DNA from: Gloeothece verrucosa PCC 7822 | GTDB lineage: Bacteria; Cyanobacteriota; Cyanobacteriia; Cyanobacteriales; Microcystaceae | Length of the DNA: 64,000 bases | Assembly (NCBI RefSeq): GCF_000147335.1 | Contig: NC_014501.1 | Span: 6,006,501-6,070,500, forward strand | Direction: 5' to 3' | In this document: in pieces, positions 43,630 through 52,959 of the stretch | How the letters are laid out: each line of letters begins with the position of its first letter | How positions within the stretch are numbered: the stretch's first letter is position 1 | Translations under genes and position numbers: made by a program | Notes under the pieces: model-generated | What the model was told of the DNA's origin: nothing | Seen by the model: the letters and a program-made list of their open reading frames with translations, nothing else | The model's database searches: none

Positions 43630-45504
43630 TTAGCTATCTGTTTCAACGAGGGCAGAGGTCAATTCTTCCATCAGCAGAATTACTCCTTGAAGTTCTTTTT
43701 CATGACCGATGAGGGGATTAAAACTCACACGACAGTTAATCTTTCGCCCACGACGATTAATAGCTTCTAGTAAGATTTCTTGGCTATTTATGGTCGCGCT
43801 TAAACAGTTACGGATGGGTTCTCGCAGTTGCTCAACCGGCAAACCAATATCGAGGCTTAAAATTGACTCCCCTTGTACCTCTTCAGACCTCAATCCCCAC
43901 AGATTTTCCGCTTCTTCGTTCCAAGTTAAGATGTTAAATTGACGATTGACCACCACCACCGCCGCTTGCAGACTGGCCAAGATAGAATTTAAAAAAGCAT
44001 TGGCTTGATTGAGGTCTGTGGTGCGCTGGCGCAATTCATCATTAATGGTTTGTAGTTCCTCATTAGTAGATTGCAGTTCTTCATTCATCGTCTCGAGTTC
44101 TTCATTGGTAGATTGCAGTTCCTCGTTAGTGGTTTCTAATTCTTCATTGGTAGATTGGAGTTCTTCGTTAGTGGTTTCTAATTCTTCATTAGAAGACTGT
44201 AACTCTTCATTAGCGGTTTCTAGTTCTTGGTTAGCTCGCTGAAGTTCCACTTGAAGGTCATGATAACGGGTAACATCAGTAAAGGTAATGCTGACTCCGA
44301 GAAGCTCCCCATTACTCTCTTCCAAAAGGTCAATATTGACATCTAGATACTGAGTAGTATTGTCCCGCAGATTTCGAACCACATCATTAACTACCACACT
44401 GGCACGATTGCGATAAACTTCATCAATATAAGAACGTAACTCTAGAGGACGATAAGAAATTTCTAAATCTTGTAAAGGACGACCCTGATCTAAGATGTTG
44501 AGGCCAAACAGGGTTCGGGCCGGCTCATTGGCCAGCACTAAATGACCATTCAACTCCACTATCAGTTGCGCGATGGGAACTGTATCAAACGCTAATTCTC
44601 GGAGGCGGATGTAGCGTTCAATGGTGTTGTTTGCTTCGTCATTCTCGTTAGGGATATAAATACCTCGCTCTGGTCGCTGGCTTTTAGGGGTTGGACGAAA
44701 AATGCGATGTTGCAGATTGATGGGGGTAAACAGATGACTATGAGTGAGCAGCATTTCTGCTTTCCCTAAAAACAGAATACCTGAATTTTTCAAGGCAAAA
44801 TGAAAACGATGCAGAATTTTGGCTTGGGTTTCGGCATTAAAATACATTAAGGTGTTACGACACACCAATAAGTCCAGGCGAGAAATAGGCGCATCCTGTA
44901 CTAAGTCATGACGACCAAAAATTACGCAGCGACGCAAATCAGGACGAAAAATAAAGCGATTTCCTACTGTTTCAAAAAATAGCTCCCGTATCTCTTGGGG
45001 AATGGGTTCGAGTTCTTTGTTGCTGTAACTGGCATGACGAGCTTGCACTAAGGCTTCTTCGTCTACGTCGGTGGCATAAATTTTGACTCGCTGGCGAAAT
45101 TTTTCTATTCCCAGGATTTGGGCCAGCATCATGGCTAAAGTGTAGGCTTCTTCTCCCGAAGAACAACCGGCACACCACACCCGAATCGTTTTGGAGTCTG
45201 ATTCTGAGTTAAAAACTTGGGGAAGAACTTGATGCTGGAGATACTGCCAAGCTTTAGGATCGCGGTAAAAAGCGGTCACATTGATCAAAATCGTGTTGAA
45301 TAGGGGGAGAAATTCTTCGGGATGAACTTGTAAATAGTCTAAATAATCGCTAAAGTTGTCAATGTTATGGCTTTGCATTTGTTTACGGACTCGCCGCTTT
45401 AGACTGGAGTATTTATATCCCGTGAAATCAAATCCCCGCGATTGTTTGAGAAATTCTAAAAGAGTTTCAAATATTTGTTCTTGCTCGTCCTCTTTTTTAC
45501 TCAT
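43630..45504 (-). CDS. CheR-type methyltransferase with coiled coil and PAS domains
   Basis: About 624 residues: CheR N-terminal helical domain (FLKQSRGFDFTGYKYSSLKR), SAM-binding CheR domain (RVWCAGCSSGEEAYTLAMML, then FGRHDLVQDAPISRLDLLVCRN), a PAS-like segment (about 300-415), a long coiled coil with six or so near-identical repeats of NEELETTNEELQST, and a second PAS-like region at the C-terminus. It follows the cheB-like gene in the direction of transcription, so the two together correspond to the fused CheB-CheR-PAS proteins of many bacteria. Substrate receptors are not in the window. The start MSKKEDEQEQ is preferred over one 11 codons upstream. Confidence 0.9.
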   Translation of the reverse strand: MSKKEDEQEQIFETLLEFLKQSRGFDFTGYKYSSLKRRVRKQMQSHNIDNFSDYLDYLQVHPEEFLPLFNTILINVTAFYRDPKAWQYLQHQVLPQVFNSESDSKTIRVWCAGCSSGEEAYTLAMMLAQILGIEKFRQRVKIYATDVDEEALVQARHASYSNKELEPIPQEIRELFFETVGNRFIFRPDLRRCVIFGRHDLVQDAPISRLDLLVCRNTLMYFNAETQAKILHRFHFALKNSGILFLGKAEMLLTHSHLFTPINLQHRIFRPTPKSQRPERGIYIPNENDEANNTIERYIRLRELAFDTVPIAQLIVELNGHLVLANEPARTLFGLNILDQGRPLQDLEISYRPLELRSYIDEVYRNRASVVVNDVVRNLRDNTTQYLDVNIDLLEESNGELLGVSITFTDVTRYHDLQVELQRANQELETANEELQSSNEELETTNEELQSTNEELETTNEELQSTNEELETMNEELQSTNEELQTINDELRQRTTDLNQANAFLNSILASLQAAVVVVNRQFNILTWNEEAENLWGLRSEEVQGESILSLDIGLPVEQLREPIRNCLSATINSQEILLEAINRRGRKINCRVSFNPLIGHEKELQGVILLMEELTSALVETDS

Positions 45505-45636
45505 AATTTTTTGGGTTAAAAATAACAAATATAGCACTCATTCACTCATACGCTGTTGCAAGAGGCAATAGGATAAATTTTAGTTGAACTAGGTTTGACG
45601 ATTGGATACGCCTGTTTTTCTCCTTTAGCTTTTTTA

Positions 45637-46275
45637 TTATTTTATATTTTTTGGCTTTTGCATCACTAACGAAATGAGCATCTCACTAATTTTAGATAAA
45701 GGCAGAACAAAATCAACTTTTCCAGTGGCAATGGCCGCCTTGGGCATCCCAAAAAATTCAGAGGTTTCCTGGTCTTGAGCGATCACTATCCCGCCCATGT
45801 TCTTGATGGTTTGGACTCCTAGAGAACCATCTTGGCCGGTGCCGGTGAGAACAACCGCGATCGCTCGCGTTTGATAATTCGTGGCGATGGAATTAAACAG
45901 AACATCCGCAGAGGGGCGCACAAAATGTACTAAGGCGGCTTGATTAAGGGAGAGTTTCCCATCAGGGTTGACCAATAAATGATAATTAGATGGGGCGATA
46001 TAGATATATCCTGGTTGAAGAAGCTCTCCTTCCTCAGCTTGCTTGACTGGTAAATGAGTACGCCGTTTCAAGATTTCCGGTAGAAAACTGCGATAGTGAC
46101 GATCTAAATGTTGCAAGACGATAACCGCCACTGGAAAATCAGCCGGCAGTTGAGAAATTACTTCTGAAAGTGCTTTTATTCCTCCGGCTGAGGCGGCTAA
46201 AGCAATCAGATCAAAGTTTGTCTTAGCCAACTTTAGCGGCTCGTTTTGTTCTTGATCTGGCTTCAAATTGTTCAC
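45637..46275 (-). CDS. CheB-type methylesterase (catalytic domain only)
   Basis: 212 residues forming the CheB methylesterase domain without a receiver domain. The catalytic triad is in LAASAGGIKAL (Ser), VLQHLDRHY (His) and GTGQDGSLGVQTIK (Asp). A GTG start is used. It lies 130 bp upstream of the cheR-like gene on the same strand. Together they may act in adaptation or two-component signalling rather than classic chemotaxis. Confidence 0.92.
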   Translation of the reverse strand: MNNLKPDQEQNEPLKLAKTNFDLIALAASAGGIKALSEVISQLPADFPVAVIVLQHLDRHYRSFLPEILKRRTHLPVKQAEEGELLQPGYIYIAPSNYHLLVNPDGKLSLNQAALVHFVRPSADVLFNSIATNYQTRAIAVVLTGTGQDGSLGVQTIKNMGGIVIAQDQETSEFFGMPKAAIATGKVDFVLPLSKISEMLISLVMQKPKNIK

Positions 46276-46562
46276 ATTTCATTAATGGGTTACCTGGCTT
46301 GTTATATTTTAACAACCGACCCGAAGTTTTGTTAATTAATCAGCAAAAATTTATAATTTATGGTATTGTCGCGGCAAAAACCTTTTTTCTCCAGACTTAA
46401 CTTCGCTTATCCGCTAAGTTTGTGGGATGTTTTTTATAGCACGCTCAAATTTAATATTTTTTCCTTCATAAGAGAGATGAACAATTTGCTTAGAGGAAAT
46501 ACAATTAATATAAATTGATTTAGGTCAACTTGATTTTTTAATTTAGAGACGGTATTGATGAA

Positions 46563-46590
46563 GTCGCATAAAAAATGCGACCAATTTTTT
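46563..46590 (+). terminator. orphan terminator-like hairpin
   Basis: GTCGCAT/ATGCGAC stem with a short A-rich loop followed by CAATTTTTT. There is no gene upstream on this strand. Confidence 0.5.
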
Positions 46591-46779
46591 GAACTAGCAG
46601 ATTTTTAAGCCTCCCTTGACTTATGACTTCGGTTCATTAAGTTTTCAGGTATTGAAAATCACCAAATAAGGCTAGTTTTTCCTTCACTAGACAGATGACA
46701 GTTAATTTTTGAGCAACTATCCTATATGTAAGGTATAAGACCTCACCTATTAATTTTTAATAAGCCGTCGAATAGCTAT

Positions 46780-46808
46780 GTCGTCTTAAATAGACGACCG
46801 CTTTTTCC
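46780..46808 (+). terminator. orphan terminator-like hairpin
   Basis: GTCGTCT/AGACGAC perfect 7-bp stem with loop TAAAT, followed by CGCTTTTTCC. No plus-strand gene upstream. Confidence 0.5.
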
Positions 46809-47004
46809 TTATTTATGTTCATGCGAAATTGATTGACTTTATTTAGGGATTATGCTGATAATCGCCTGACAGTCAAGCCAGAAAGTATTCACCATTCACC
46901 AAGAAGTTGAGCGAGTAAAGTTAAGAGGACCTTAAATTTAGGTCAGGGCTTGAATTAAACCTCTAACAATTGAGCAATCTTAAAATTTAGGAGCAAATTG
47001 GGAA

Positions 47005-47202
47005 TTAATCAATGACCCAAAAGCCATTTCTACGCCAGTATTGCTCTTTTAGAGCTTCTTCTAGCTGTTCTTTAACAATTAGCTTCTGTTGTATAAGCAA
47101 TTCTCCTAATTTTATCCGGTTGTAGGCTTGCTGATGAATGGCAGCATCTAGTTGCTCAGGAGAAATTAAGTGTTTCTGCATTAGTATCTGACCTATTAGC
47201 AT
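47005..47202 (-). CDS. Small MshEN/GspE-N-like domain protein
   Basis: 65 residues with two copies of the motif IGQILMQKHLISPEQLDAAI and LGELLIQQKLIVKEQLEEAL, the pattern of the GspE/PilB N-terminal (MshEN) domain that can bind cyclic di-GMP. No ATPase is attached. It could be a stand-alone ligand-binding or partner protein. Function unknown. Confidence 0.68.
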   Translation of the reverse strand: MLIGQILMQKHLISPEQLDAAIHQQAYNRIKLGELLIQQKLIVKEQLEEALKEQYWRRNGFWVID

Positions 47203-47325
47203 AAATTTAGTGAATGAGCAGAGAATTTCCTAGTTCTAAGATAGCAGGAGTTCCCGTAGGATTACCTTATTTTTTCTCAAACTTTAATAAGATTTTACTT
47301 AAATTTAACAAAAAATTCATAAAAA

Positions 47326-48150
47326 TTAAATATTTTTAATGATTTTTAAAGCTTGTCTTAATAAAAATTGGTTGGAAGCGGCGATCACTTCAGTAGATTC
47401 ACTGATCAAAGAATTTCCTGACCAATCAGTAATGACTCCCCCTGCTCCTTGGACGATGGGCACTATAGCACAAAAATCATAAAAATGCAAATCAGCCTCT
47501 AAAATAATCATAGGCATAGCAGACCAACCAGAAGCTAAAGCCACGTAATTATAACAGTCACCGCCAAAAGCCGTCCGTTGACAGACTTGCCGTAATTTTT
47601 GGGCCACTTGTTGTTGTTCATCGCTGATAAACATTAAAGGAGTGGTAGAAGTCAGACAAGCGTCAGCTAAATTTCCATAGCGATCATCCCGATAAGGATT
47701 GACCACAAGTTGACCATTATAATAAGTGGGTTGTCCCTGTACACCCAACCACCTCTGTTGTAGAACCGGCTGATTAACCACACCGAGCAAAGGCCGATTA
47801 CATTCAAGGTCCACTAAACCAATTAAAGTCCCAAAAATCGGCAACCCTTTGACAAAAGAAGAAGTGCCATCAATAGGATCGAGTACCCAAGCTTTGCCGC
47901 TACGAGAGGGAATATCTTCACCTTCTTCGCGAATAATACCATCTTCGGGAGCCTCGGCTAAGATCATCTCAACCATCGCCTCTTCAGCTTGGCAATCAGC
48001 AATGGTAACAATAGAAGAAACTTGCCCTAACTTAGTTTCTACCGGTAAAGAGGGTTGTCTAAAATAGCGGCAAATAATCTCTCCAGAAACATCAGCCAAT
48101 TGATGAGCTAACTTAACTTTTTCTTCTAATGGATCAATATTCTGACTCAT
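47326..48150 (-). CDS. hisN: Inositol monophosphatase-family histidinol-phosphatase
   Basis: Mg-dependent phosphatase of 274 residues: EEGEDIPSRS, then VLDPIDGTSSFVKGLPIFGT (DPIDGT metal site) and GGDCYNYVALASGW. The IMPase fold also covers inositol and sugar phosphatases, but divergence from hisB (117 bp apart) and hisC nearby support histidinol-phosphate as substrate. Confidence 0.85.
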   Translation of the reverse strand: MSQNIDPLEEKVKLAHQLADVSGEIICRYFRQPSLPVETKLGQVSSIVTIADCQAEEAMVEMILAEAPEDGIIREEGEDIPSRSGKAWVLDPIDGTSSFVKGLPIFGTLIGLVDLECNRPLLGVVNQPVLQQRWLGVQGQPTYYNGQLVVNPYRDDRYGNLADACLTSTTPLMFISDEQQQVAQKLRQVCQRTAFGGDCYNYVALASGWSAMPMIILEADLHFYDFCAIVPIVQGAGGVITDWSGNSLISESTEVIAASNQFLLRQALKIIKNI

Positions 48151-48267
48151 AATGCCTGTATCCGAGAACCATAACTCAATATAACTCGCCTTCTACCTAA
48201 AATATCCTTTGCGATCTTTGCGTCTTTGCGCGAAAATCAATAATAGTAAATATCAAATCCCTAAGCA

Positions 48268-48912
48268 ATGCAAACCCGTAACCTGCAAGTCCCTGATTCT
48301 GAAAACGCCATCACCACAATAGCCGGGCGAAGTGCCACTGTTAGCCGCACCACCAAAGAAACAGATGTACAAGTCAGCTTAAACTTAGACGGCCAGGGAA
48401 ATTGCTGTGCAGCAACCGGAATACCTTTTTTAGACCACATGATCCATCAAATCGCCTCTCACGGATTAATTGACTTAGAAGTGAGAGCAACAGGAGACTT
48501 AGAAATCGATGACCATCATACCAATGAAGATGTAGGAATAACATTAGGACAAGCACTGTTTAAAGCATTAGGTGATCGCAAAGGAATTAGTCGTTTTGGT
48601 CATTTTATCGCGCCTTTAGATGAAGCTTTAATCCAAGTGGCCTTAGACTTTTCAGGACGGCCTCATCTGAGTTATGGGTTACAAATTCCGGGCCAGCGCG
48701 TCGGCACTTATGACACCGAGTTAGTGAGAGAATTTTTTGTCGCCCTAGTCAATCATACTCAAATGACTTTACACATACGACAGTTAGACGGAATCAACTC
48801 TCATCATATTATTGAAGCAACTTTTAAAGCCTTTGCCAGAGCAATGCGAATGGCCATAGAAATCGATCCTCGTCGTGCAGATGCTATTCCCAGTTCCAAG
48901 GGGGTTTTGTAA
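48268..48912 (+). CDS. hisB: Imidazoleglycerol-phosphate dehydratase
   Basis: Dehydrates imidazoleglycerol phosphate in histidine biosynthesis. Diagnostic motifs: GIPFLDHMIHQIASHG, DDHHTNEDVGITLGQAL and INSHHIIEATFKAFARAM, holding the His/Glu manganese ligands. It is the monofunctional 214-residue form. A Uma2 gene starts at the very next base after its stop. Confidence 0.97.
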   Translation: MQTRNLQVPDSENAITTIAGRSATVSRTTKETDVQVSLNLDGQGNCCAATGIPFLDHMIHQIASHGLIDLEVRATGDLEIDDHHTNEDVGITLGQALFKALGDRKGISRFGHFIAPLDEALIQVALDFSGRPHLSYGLQIPGQRVGTYDTELVREFFVALVNHTQMTLHIRQLDGINSHHIIEATFKAFARAMRMAIEIDPRRADAIPSSKGVL

Positions 48913-49551
48913 ATGAGTCAATTAAAAACGGTTATCCCTACAGATACCTGGTTCAACACCACTTGGCAAGACTATCTAGAAATTCTTGAACCAATCGAAG
49001 GAGAAAAGGGGAAATCTTATTATTACAAAGGAAAATCTAGGCTAGAAATGTCACCGTTAGGCAATGATCATGGAAGAGATCATCTAATTATTATTATTGC
49101 TGTTAGCCTGTTTGCCAGTTTGCGAGGCATTCCTATTAATGGTACGGATAACTGTACCTACCGAAAAACGGGAACCCATCAGATGCAGCCTGATGTATCT
49201 TATTACATTGGGGATAAAGCTAATATAATCCCTTGGGGCACTTCCATTGTCGATTTAGATGTTTATCCCCCACCGGATTTAGTGATCGAGGTGGCGAATA
49301 CTTCTCTTGCTGATGATAAAGGAGAAAAGCGGCTCTTATATGAAGATTTAAACATACAAGAATATTGGATCGTCGATGTTCAAAATTTAGAAATTATTGC
49401 TTTTAAAATTGTGGATGGAGGTAGTAAGCGAATCACGGATTCTCAAGTTTTGCCGGGTTTAGCGATGTCTCTGTTAGAAGAAACTTTACAGCGCACACGT
49501 CACAATGATCAAAGTCAGGTGATTAATGGGTTTTTATCTCAATTACGTTAA
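48913..49551 (+). CDS. Uma2 family (DUF820) putative restriction-type endonuclease
   Basis: 212 residues of the PD-(D/E)XK-like Uma2 fold, hugely expanded in cyanobacteria. Catalytic-type segments are MQPDVSYYIGD (Asp), PPDLVIEVANTSL (E-x-x-x) and KRLLYEDLNIQEYWIVD. It starts directly after the hisB stop and ends 64 bp before hisC, so it is probably co-transcribed with them, though unrelated in function. Confidence 0.88.
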   Translation: MSQLKTVIPTDTWFNTTWQDYLEILEPIEGEKGKSYYYKGKSRLEMSPLGNDHGRDHLIIIIAVSLFASLRGIPINGTDNCTYRKTGTHQMQPDVSYYIGDKANIIPWGTSIVDLDVYPPPDLVIEVANTSLADDKGEKRLLYEDLNIQEYWIVDVQNLEIIAFKIVDGGSKRITDSQVLPGLAMSLLEETLQRTRHNDQSQVINGFLSQLR

Positions 49552-49615
49552 GTTTTTCTCGCGCCAAGGCCGTCAAGCAGAAATGGTTAGTTAACTATCA
49601 AGAATTGGAATTAAG

Positions 49616-50665
49616 ATGATATTACCTACAAGAGACTGTGTTTTTCAAACCCCCGGCTATGTCCCCGGAGAACAACCCCAAACCACTGATTTTATTAAAT
49701 TAAATACTAATGAGAATCCTTATCCTCCCCCGTCAGAAATTTTTGAGGTTTTACAAGGTGAGTTATCGAAAGTAAGACTTTATCCCGATCCGGTTTCTAC
49801 TCAATTACGCAAAGCCGCCGCTCGAGTTTTTGGCGTATCTCATGAACAAATTTTGGCAGGTAATGGTTCTGATGATATTCTCAATATTGCTCTACGAACG
49901 TTTGTTAATCCTGGGGAAACGGTGGCTTTTTTAGATTTAACTTATTCGTTATATGAAACCATTACTCGGGTTCATGGTGCTGCTATTAAAACATTTCCTA
50001 CTAATGAAAAATTTGAATTAGATCGTCCTCTCATTTGTCCCGAGGCAAAATTAATTTTTCTCGCTTCTCCTAATCCTCCAGTGGGTCAACATTTAAACCG
50101 AGATTATCTGGAAGAAACTTGTCAAAAAGCGGCAGGCGTTGTTTTAATTGATGAAGCTTATGTAGATTTTTCGGCTGAGAATCATCTCGATTTTTTGGCA
50201 AAATATGACAATGTGATTATCTCTCGTACTATGTCAAAGAGTTATAGTTTGGCGGGAATGCGCGTAGGATTTGGCATCGCTTCAATTCCGATTATTGAAC
50301 AAATGGATAAGGTACGAGATTCTTATAATTTAGATCGTCTTGCTCAAGCTTTAGGAACAGCCGCCTTTGAATCTTATCAGTATTTCCAGCAAGTTTGGGC
50401 GAAGGTTTGTCAAACGCGAGAAAGGTTAATCAAATCTCTTAAAGAATTAGGCTTTTTTGTGTTTGACTCAGACTCAAATTTTGTTTTAGCTTCTGCTGAA
50501 TGGATAGCCGCATCGGAGTTATATAGTCAACTGAAAGACCAAAAAGTTTTGGTCAGATATTTTAAGCATCCCCGTATTAGTAATTATGTCAGAATTTCTA
50601 TCGGCACTGATGAAGAGATAGACCGTTTGTTAGAAGCCATCACTCAAATTAAAATGAGTCATTAG
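49616..50665 (+). CDS. hisC: Histidinol-phosphate aminotransferase
   Basis: PLP aminotransferase of 349 residues converting imidazole-acetol phosphate to histidinol phosphate. It has KLNTNENPYPPPSE at the N-terminus, AGNGSDDILNI, ASPNPPVGQ, LIDEAYVDF and SRTMSKSYSLAGMRVGF with the PLP-binding lysine. Its position near hisB and hisN supports HisC rather than another class-I aminotransferase. Confidence 0.94.
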   Translation: MILPTRDCVFQTPGYVPGEQPQTTDFIKLNTNENPYPPPSEIFEVLQGELSKVRLYPDPVSTQLRKAAARVFGVSHEQILAGNGSDDILNIALRTFVNPGETVAFLDLTYSLYETITRVHGAAIKTFPTNEKFELDRPLICPEAKLIFLASPNPPVGQHLNRDYLEETCQKAAGVVLIDEAYVDFSAENHLDFLAKYDNVIISRTMSKSYSLAGMRVGFGIASIPIIEQMDKVRDSYNLDRLAQALGTAAFESYQYFQQVWAKVCQTRERLIKSLKELGFFVFDSDSNFVLASAEWIAASELYSQLKDQKVLVRYFKHPRISNYVRISIGTDEEIDRLLEAITQIKMSH

Positions 50666-50770
50666 TCGTGAGTCATCGGTCATTAGTGAGGAGGTAAATA
50701 TTATTAGCTATTAATGATATTTACCCAGAGTAAAATTTATGGGTTAGTTATTACAGTTATTAAGGATTTC

Positions 50771-50822
50771 TAATAACTAATGACTAATGACTAATGACTA
50801 ATAACTAATGACTAATAACTAA
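50771..50822. repeat. tandem heptamer repeat TAATRAC
   Basis: More than seven copies of TAATGAC/TAATAAC run up to the insertion element's left end. The same repeat resumes at 53011-53026 on the right (ACTAATAACTAATGAC), so the IS inserted into it. Confidence 0.88.
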
Positions 50823-50873
50823 TTTGGACTTTGGACAAAAGAAAAAAATAATTAGCGTAAATATTACGCTAAT
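50823..50873 (+). repeat. left terminal inverted repeat
   Basis: Outer part TTTGGACTTTGGACAAAAG; inner part holds the palindrome ATTAGCGTAA-ATATTACGCTAAT. Confidence 0.85.
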
Positions 50874-50966
50874 ATAAAATTGACAATATTCCCTCTACCT
50901 CAGCCGGTAAAAATTGCTGAGTAATCGGAAAAAGAACAGCTTACTTGGCGATTTGAAAGTCCGCTT

Positions 50967-52430
50967 TTACTTGTTCAGTTTATTTTTTTGTCTTTTTTTG
51001 ATAACTTGATGGCGAGTTCGTGGGACTTGTTTATAACCTTTAATACGTCCAGAGGAATAACCCCGACGTTTGGGAGAAGAGGCAAATGTGCCCAATGTTG
51101 AAATTATTCGCTCAAAATCTCTTTGAACTAAACTAGGAGAAATTTTAATTAATTCATTGGTTTTTAAATACTGTTCCCAAGGGCGGGGCAAAACAACAGC
51201 TAATTTTCTAGCCGCCCATAAATTTACATAAGCCAATAGTGTTAATTTGAACCAGTTTTCTTCGTGCCTTACATCGGGAGTAGAATAGGCTGTCATTAAT
51301 AATTTCTGTTTACTAAATCTGAAAAAATGTTCAATATCATAACGTTGTCGGTAAGATTGATAGCAATCAATCAGACTTAACTCTTCACGGCGAGAACCGA
51401 TGACTATAAGCCACATAGGCTGCCAAACAGCATTATTAACTTCATCAGTGATGAGAATTTGTAGTAAAGTAAAAGGATAACTGTTCATTTTATAATTTTT
51501 ATTTCCTCTCATTAACATCTGTTTCCATGCGGAAATTGTAGTGGTCAGTTGACGACCTGTTTTAGTAGTAAAGACGCATTGAGTAACTTCATTGGGTTGA
51601 GTCCAAGTGTTCTCATCTTTTAGGTCAAATTTATCCCCGTACCAACGGGGATGTCCCGACTTTTTTTGAGTAGTTATTTTCTCAATAAATTGTCTATAAA
51701 AAACCCGATTACTTCTGACTCGCGTAATAGTAACTAAGTTTTTATAATTGACTTGTTCGCCGATAAAATCTCGTTGACTATAAAAATTATCAGCGACTAA
51801 AACTGATAACTCTTGTCTTGAAAACGAAGAGCTTTCAAAAATTTCTTTAAGTTGTTTATTGCCCACATTCGCTGCTTTATCGTTACTCGGTACTCTTTCT
51901 CCTGATAAAGGAACTGCCCAAGGCTTATTACCTGTTATTGTTGGGTCAGGTAAAGCGCAGATAACTGAGTAAGTATGTCCAATATTTATGGGTTTATTTC
52001 CTTTAATAGGATTAGGATAATGGATAAATTTTTTATCAGCTAATACCGGTGAATACGGTCGTTGATAAGGAGTTGTATCTATTGCAAATAAGTTAAAATG
52101 TCGGGATTGAGATAATGGTATAGTAAGAGAAACTGCCTTGAGTAAATCTTTAATTTGTTTTAAGTATTCATCCTCAGTATCCTCAGTTTGATAAGGAAAA
52201 AATTCTTGAATTCCTTTATATAAACTGTTATAATTTCGTCTAAACAAGGGATTAAGAGATAATTCCACTACTGATGTTGCTTGTTGATTACTGGAGAGTG
52301 CATCTATCAACTCTATGAGAGACTCTTTTCTGGCTTTAAGCCCATTAAAAAGATTTTCCCTCCAACGACGAAACTCTTTAATTGCCTTTTCAGTTTCTTG
52401 ATTTTTCATGGTCATTACTAACTTTTTCAA
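50967..52430 (-). CDS. DDE transposase (IS4-like superfamily)
   Basis: Up to 487 residues; the frame can also start at two internal ATG codons (MTMKNQ, MKNQETEK). The catalytic triad is suggested by FNLFAIDTTPYQRPYSPVLA (first Asp), LSVLVADNFYSQRDF (second Asp) and CYQSYRQRYDIEHFFRFSKQ (Glu of the Y-R-E motif). The C-terminus is basic (KGYKQVPRTRHQVIKKRQK). It is full-length with no visible damage, so the element may still be mobile. Confidence 0.88.
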   Translation of the reverse strand: MKKLVMTMKNQETEKAIKEFRRWRENLFNGLKARKESLIELIDALSSNQQATSVVELSLNPLFRRNYNSLYKGIQEFFPYQTEDTEDEYLKQIKDLLKAVSLTIPLSQSRHFNLFAIDTTPYQRPYSPVLADKKFIHYPNPIKGNKPINIGHTYSVICALPDPTITGNKPWAVPLSGERVPSNDKAANVGNKQLKEIFESSSFSRQELSVLVADNFYSQRDFIGEQVNYKNLVTITRVRSNRVFYRQFIEKITTQKKSGHPRWYGDKFDLKDENTWTQPNEVTQCVFTTKTGRQLTTTISAWKQMLMRGNKNYKMNSYPFTLLQILITDEVNNAVWQPMWLIVIGSRREELSLIDCYQSYRQRYDIEHFFRFSKQKLLMTAYSTPDVRHEENWFKLTLLAYVNLWAARKLAVVLPRPWEQYLKTNELIKISPSLVQRDFERIISTLGTFASSPKRRGYSSGRIKGYKQVPRTRHQVIKKRQKNKLNK

Positions 52431-52432
52431 AT

Positions 52433-52455
52433 ATTAGCGTAATATATACGCTAAT
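52433..52455. repeat. internal copy of the IS end palindrome
   Basis: ATTAGCGTAATATATACGCT followed by AAT, directly upstream of the transposase. The same palindrome occurs in both terminal repeats. It may be a transposase binding site at its own promoter, or the end of a smaller ancestral element. Confidence 0.75.
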
Positions 52456-52489
52456 ATAAAGGGAGGTCAATAGTTTCTCAAGATGTCAA

Positions 52490-52848
52490 ATGGATTCCCA
52501 AAATTGTCTGAAAACCAATCAAGACCCGACCCGAAGAGCTAGACAAATTAAAAACCTAATCCGCAAATTTAAGCAAAAAATTCAGAAGATTCAAAACGAA
52601 GGAGAAGTCGCTCCCCCTAATTGTCATATTATTCGTTACCAAGTTACCCTTTCATCAAAAAATCTATTGGTATTATAAACTACAAGCCGCCGAACCTATC
52701 TTTACACGAGCCACTGACAGCCAAAAAAAAACGCTTAGATGTATATTTAGGTAAAGCTGGCAGTGAAGCTCATATTGATGCAATAGAGAAATTAACAAGA
52801 AGAGATCTTATTGATGAGTTAGAAAGGGTTATTAATTCTCTTCTGTGA
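52490..52848 (+). pseudogene. IS accessory gene with two poly-A frameshifts
   Basis: Three consecutive frames join into one protein of about 119 residues: RRARQIKNLIRKFKQKIQ and EGEVAPPNCHIIRYQV in the first, KIYWYYKLQAAEPIFTRA in the second, and KRLDVYLGKAGSEAHID, then TRRDLIDELERVINSLL, in the third. The shifts fall in an A6 run (52657-52662) and an A9 run (52723-52731), each one A too long. It may be decayed, miscalled, or read by slippage. No function recognised; I recall similar basic proteins beside cyanobacterial transposases. Confidence 0.6.
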
Positions 52849-52959
52849 AAGCTACTTGGATATTTATTTTGGAGGAGAAGTAGAAACCGACTCTTCCTAT
52901 TGTACAGAAGAATTAAAAGATGATTGATTTTTTTGCCGCTTCTCAAAAAAAACTTTTTA

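Larger units (their letters stand above)
46276..47004. other. long intergenic region with two orphan plus-strand hairpins
   Basis: 730 bp between the cheB-like gene and a small minus-strand gene. I find no ORF. Two plus-strand terminator-like hairpins (46563-46590 and 46780-46808) have no plus-strand gene upstream. Confidence 0.45.

Noticed and set aside
44009..44242. Plus-strand frame rich in Ser and Val
   Set aside because: It is the antisense of the repeated coiled-coil codons of the cheR-like gene, not an independent gene.
50771..50822. Regularly repeated units that might suggest a CRISPR array
   Set aside because: The units are contiguous heptamers without spacers; this is a simple tandem repeat. 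No CRISPR array or cas gene is seen in the window.
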